Shown piece by piece: positions 42,324-61,555 of a stretch of DNA of 61,555 nucleotides. Within the stretch, counting starts at the first letter, position 1; each line of letters opens with the position of its first letter. Source of the DNA: Guillardia theta CCMP2712 (lineage: Eukaryota > Cryptophyceae > Pyrenomonadales > Geminigeraceae); contig NW_005434470.1 in NCBI RefSeq assembly GCF_000315625.1, positions 1-61,555 on the forward strand, in the 5' to 3' direction. Made by a program: the position numbers and the translations under genes. Under the pieces are notes generated by a model. It had not been told where the DNA came from, made no database searches, and saw only the letters and a program-made list of their open reading frames with translations.

Positions 42324-43925
42324 ATGGCCATGCAGGCAGGAATCATGATGGCTTCACCATATGGGAGTGAACAGGGCCCGGGTGTAGGCTGGGAACGAGG
42401 AGGTTCAGGAGGAGGAGGAGGAGGAGGAGGAGGACTTTATCCTCAGACGACTCCATCGAATTTGTACCCTGTTACCACTGAGAACCAGTTGCATCCTACC
42501 ACTTACGCAGAATTGGTGACGACATACACACCAATTCCTGTTGCTCAACCCTACGATGGCCGCTCGCAGGCAGCCAAGGACAAGGTCGTCGGTGATTCTC
42601 AAGAAACAGCATCGCCCATCGATTTTTGTACATTCATGGGCAGATTTTATGATCCTCTCAACCTTTACAACAAGTTTCGAGAGCATTTTGAGATCAGTGA
42701 TGAGTACTCTCCTTTTTTCGCTCAGCCCAGCGACTGCGATGCATACTCGAGGAGGGAGAGGGTATTGGTTTTTATCAACACGATACTGGCAATCTTAGCA
42801 TCTTCATCTTTTGTCATGATGATGACCGATGAAAATGACTTCGTGAGGGCATCAGCCGGCGCGGTTATCAGTCCACTGATACAGCGCCTTATGTTGAACG
42901 GGTTGTTGAAGAAGATTTTCAAGGCTAAGGCAGACGAAGGTGGAGGGTGTGAAAGGTTCTTCAAAAGATTTGTCAATGTTCTGGCATTCTTCCTTTGCTG
43001 CATATCATGCTTTCTTGGAGTCCTCTTCATCATGATCGCCTTCGAGTGCAAATTTTACACTTTTGCAAACCCCAACGCTATTGCCATGGCTTTGGCAGAA
43101 GCAAAACTGAACAATACGGCCTTAAAGAATGTCTCCAACACGTTTGCTGCCAACCAGACTGCACTGGAGGGCGCTACTGTACACAACAGCACAATGGTGA
43201 ATGGAACGAAATCAACGTTCAACCAAATGAAGATGGTGTTTACATGTGAAACTAAAAGCCAACAAGCTGCTGAGAGCTTCTGTTCTCAGCTGGGTGGACG
43301 CCTGCCATTGTTTGAAATTGATTCCGAACTCAAGATGGCAACTGAGATCATCAGGGAGCATTTTGACGCCAACTTTGTCACGACCGGAAAACATATTTGG
43401 ACAGGCCGAGTCGATGACTGGCAGAAATGTGTCAGTCTTCACTGGGGTGATAAGAATGCAGCACCTTCGTTGGATGATTATCAAGCTTGCTCCGATGCGC
43501 ACCAATTCATCTGTCTCGTCAACGAAATTCCTCTCAACCTCAAAGCAGATTTGGCGGACTGCAACTGCGACAACAAGACGAGCACACTGGTCAACAGCTT
43601 GCTGATACAGTATGCTTCGTCATACTTCGTTGGGAACATCTTGAAATACTGCTATAATATTTTGCTAGCCCCGATCTACTTCCTGTGCTTGGGTTCATGC
43701 TGCAATTGCATTCGTAAAGTCTTGGATTGGACAGTGATGGAAGACTGGGCAAAGTCGGATAGTACAGGGAGTCCTGCTATCATGCATGCGCACAAAGACA
43801 TGTACTTCACTGTCTTTGTCTGTTACGATGAGCCAGACAACTTGTGCTGCTTCAAGCCTGCTGAACTAGCAAGTCGAGCTTCTCAAAGTCTCTCTTTCCG
43901 GAGTGAACCAGCTGTTGTGACATGA
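42324..43925 (+). CDS. Polytopic membrane protein with C-type-lectin-like loop
   Basis: I chose the ATG at 42324 (AAAATGG context); the frame opens two codons earlier with GTG. It has 533 residues in a single exon. It has a Gly/Pro-rich cytosolic N-terminus (nine consecutive Gly), helix 1 at ~145-168, a weaker hydrophobic segment at ~176-196, helix 2 at ~216-240, a large loop at ~241-430 with several N-glycosylation sequons, and a helix at ~436-458 followed by CCNC. Within the loop, about 308-402, lies a C-type-lectin-like fold: FTCETKSQQAAESFCSQLGG, HIWTGRVDDWQKC, and YQAC...HQFICLVNE. The typical FIC(E) end and paired Cys are present, but the Ca-binding EPN/WND motifs are not evident. The first helices resemble the start of polycystin-type channels (weak inference). 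A surface or endomembrane role is likely. Confidence 0.82.
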   Translation: MAMQAGIMMASPYGSEQGPGVGWERGGSGGGGGGGGGLYPQTTPSNLYPVTTENQLHPTTYAELVTTYTPIPVAQPYDGRSQAAKDKVVGDSQETASPIDFCTFMGRFYDPLNLYNKFREHFEISDEYSPFFAQPSDCDAYSRRERVLVFINTILAILASSSFVMMMTDENDFVRASAGAVISPLIQRLMLNGLLKKIFKAKADEGGGCERFFKRFVNVLAFFLCCISCFLGVLFIMIAFECKFYTFANPNAIAMALAEAKLNNTALKNVSNTFAANQTALEGATVHNSTMVNGTKSTFNQMKMVFTCETKSQQAAESFCSQLGGRLPLFEIDSELKMATEIIREHFDANFVTTGKHIWTGRVDDWQKCVSLHWGDKNAAPSLDDYQACSDAHQFICLVNEIPLNLKADLADCNCDNKTSTLVNSLLIQYASSYFVGNILKYCYNILLAPIYFLCLGSCCNCIRKVLDWTVMEDWAKSDSTGSPAIMHAHKDMYFTVFVCYDEPDNLCCFKPAELASRASQSLSFRSEPAVVT

Positions 43926-43984
43926 GGTACGCTAACACGGAACTTCGCAAGTAATTGACACCTTTATAGTTGTTTCTCCTCCCG

Positions 43985-44460
43985 GGGGCCTGCCGTCGCC
44001 ACACGGTGAGTCAGTGGTTCCCACTGATCCAACCCTGGCCAAGGCTTGCACCGTGACTGAGCCACGGTGTGGCAGTGCTGGCACTACAGACGGCAAATGC
44101 AGCTGCTGGAATTTCATTTGAACTTCCGAACGGCGTCACGTATGATAAACCGTCGATGATCATTCGATCCGGTTCAGTTAAGAGTAAAGTTTAAATTAAC
44201 GACTCCCGGAGTCCATCAAGTCGACCCCAGCACTGCGGCATACCGTGACCGTGACACTGATCAGTGCCCCGCCGCGGCCGGCGGCGGGCTGACTCGGAGG
44301 TGCCATCACCGTTCCGACGACGGTTGAACTGAACTTCCCGCAAGTTCACCGCCGGCACGGGTCGGCCCCCCCCCGGCACCGGCAGTCACCGAGTCCCTGA
44401 GTCACCCCGGGCCCCCGCCGGCCGGGCCCGGACTCACCCCGCCCGGAGTGCTGTAGTGTC
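43985..44460. repeat. Extreme GC-rich island 6
   Basis: GTGAGTCAGTGG, CCCCGCCGCGGCCGGCGGCG and CTGAGTCACCCC, plus GAACTTCCGAACGG at 44121 and a degenerate AGAGTAAAGTTTAAATTAA at about 44180. Same class as the other islands. Confidence 0.75.
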
Positions 44461-45348
44461 ACTGAGGATTGCAAGCATTGCATGTGACTCTCGGAGGACC
44501 GGTTAATATATCGTAGTCTGCAAGAAAAGAAGTGTGGTAGACATTCCATGAAGGAAAGGTCAGTGAAACAGAATATATCAATGAAATTTCAATATTATAA
44601 GAACAATTTTTAACTTAGAATGACCCCATGAAACCTGTCCGCCATCGGTGCCAGTTTGTAGGCGACAATAGCAGGAAGCTGGGGGCGAGAGAGGAGGGGA
44701 GGAGTGGGCGGGGTGTGGTGGGGCATGGCGGGAGAGGGAAGGAGACTGAGAGATGCAAGGAGCTTGCAAGGTTGGAACATGATGGATTCGGGTAGATGTT
44801 ATCTCCATTCAGCCCAGATGGTGAACTGCGATTTTGGGGATGGAACAAGAGAGGAGGAAAGCAAGAAGTAGAGTCGAACATTGCAGAAAAAAAAGATGCC
44901 CAAGACATAAGTGGCTGAGGTTAAAGGAGTAGAGACAAAGGCTGGATGCTCAAACCGCGAGAGGTCATGGGGAGTGCAACACTCGTTTGCGTATGCAGTT
45001 ATGCCACTTGTGGAAGAAAGTAGGGAGAGGAGGGGAGAGGAGTGGAGACAGAGTGGAAGGAAGAAAGAGAAGGAGAAGGAAGGAGAGGGAAAGGCCGAGG
45101 GAGACGGGCAAGAAGGGGAGATGTAAAGTGGTTTGAGCGGGGTGGTGGTGGCGGGACAAATGAGAGGGAGATATCTTCAAAGCTTCAAGGCTGTAACCTG
45201 CCTCACATTGCTTGTTCTAGGCGTACAAATGTGTCTTGTCGCACCCGATCGCATGACAGAATTGTAACAGTTACCTACGATCTTGGTTGCGCTCGTCTTT
45301 GATTCACTTCGGCACATTTTGTCCATAATTTAATCGAGCAAACGAAAG
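44461..45348. other. Upstream region of the large mosaic gene
   Basis: Purine-rich patches at 44670-44760 and 45015-45125. No separate gene was found, and it presumably includes the promoter and 5' leader of the gene starting at 45349. Confidence 0.5.

Positions 45349-61555
<16,207 letters not shown>

Overview
This window looks like nuclear DNA of a unicellular alga with a complex plastid. A cryptophyte such as Guillardia is the best guess. The basis is: many small exons joined by short GT-AG introns; families of SHAQKYF Myb-like and RWP-RK regulators; a DWARF27-like carotenoid isomerase whose signal peptide ends in an Ala-Phe cleavage context typical of cryptophyte plastid preproteins; and a secretory leader on a PITH protein. 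The species is inferred, not shown. Most computed long open frames come from microsatellites or pyrimidine-rich introns. I built the gene models by reading splice sites by eye and checking codon phase across each junction.

Layout. 0-12.5 kb: four single-exon SHAQKYF genes on the minus strand (two lie in a 0.93 kb direct segmental duplication), plus a spliced plus-strand gene with two RRM domains. 12.5-14.7 kb: repeats and no convincing gene. 14.7-28.7 kb is gene-dense: a long helical Sfi1-like/coiled-coil gene (+), a small helical unknown (+), a PITH gene (+), a YCII gene (-), an assembly gap, a D27-like gene (+) and a frameshifted RWP-RK gene (-). 28.7-37 kb is mostly non-coding: GGGTA-studded zones alternate with very GC-rich islands around an intact RWP-RK gene (-). 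37.2-44 kb: a BMT5-like rRNA methyltransferase (-, eight exons), a 722-residue ADP-ribosyltransferase-fold protein with a duplicated novel domain (-), and a polytopic membrane protein with a C-type-lectin-like loop (+). 45.3 kb to the end: one very large exon-fragmented gene (+) for a secreted/type I membrane mosaic with signal peptide, PA domain, ELAPOR-like and GCC2-type cysteine-rich segment, an S41 (CPAF-like) peptidase domain and a transmembrane helix. It runs off the window.

The genes do not form an operon-like unit. The themes are regulators (six DNA-binding proteins), plastid-directed proteins (D27-like, probably PITH, possibly the RRM protein) and cell-surface or lumenal proteins (the lectin-like protein and the PA/S41 mosaic). 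The strongest leads are the S41 domain whose expected nucleophile serine is a glycine, the ADP-ribosyltransferase fused to a tandemly duplicated uncharacterised domain, a dispersed ~43-bp conserved element associated with the GC islands, and the strict purine/pyrimidine polarity of repeats inside introns.
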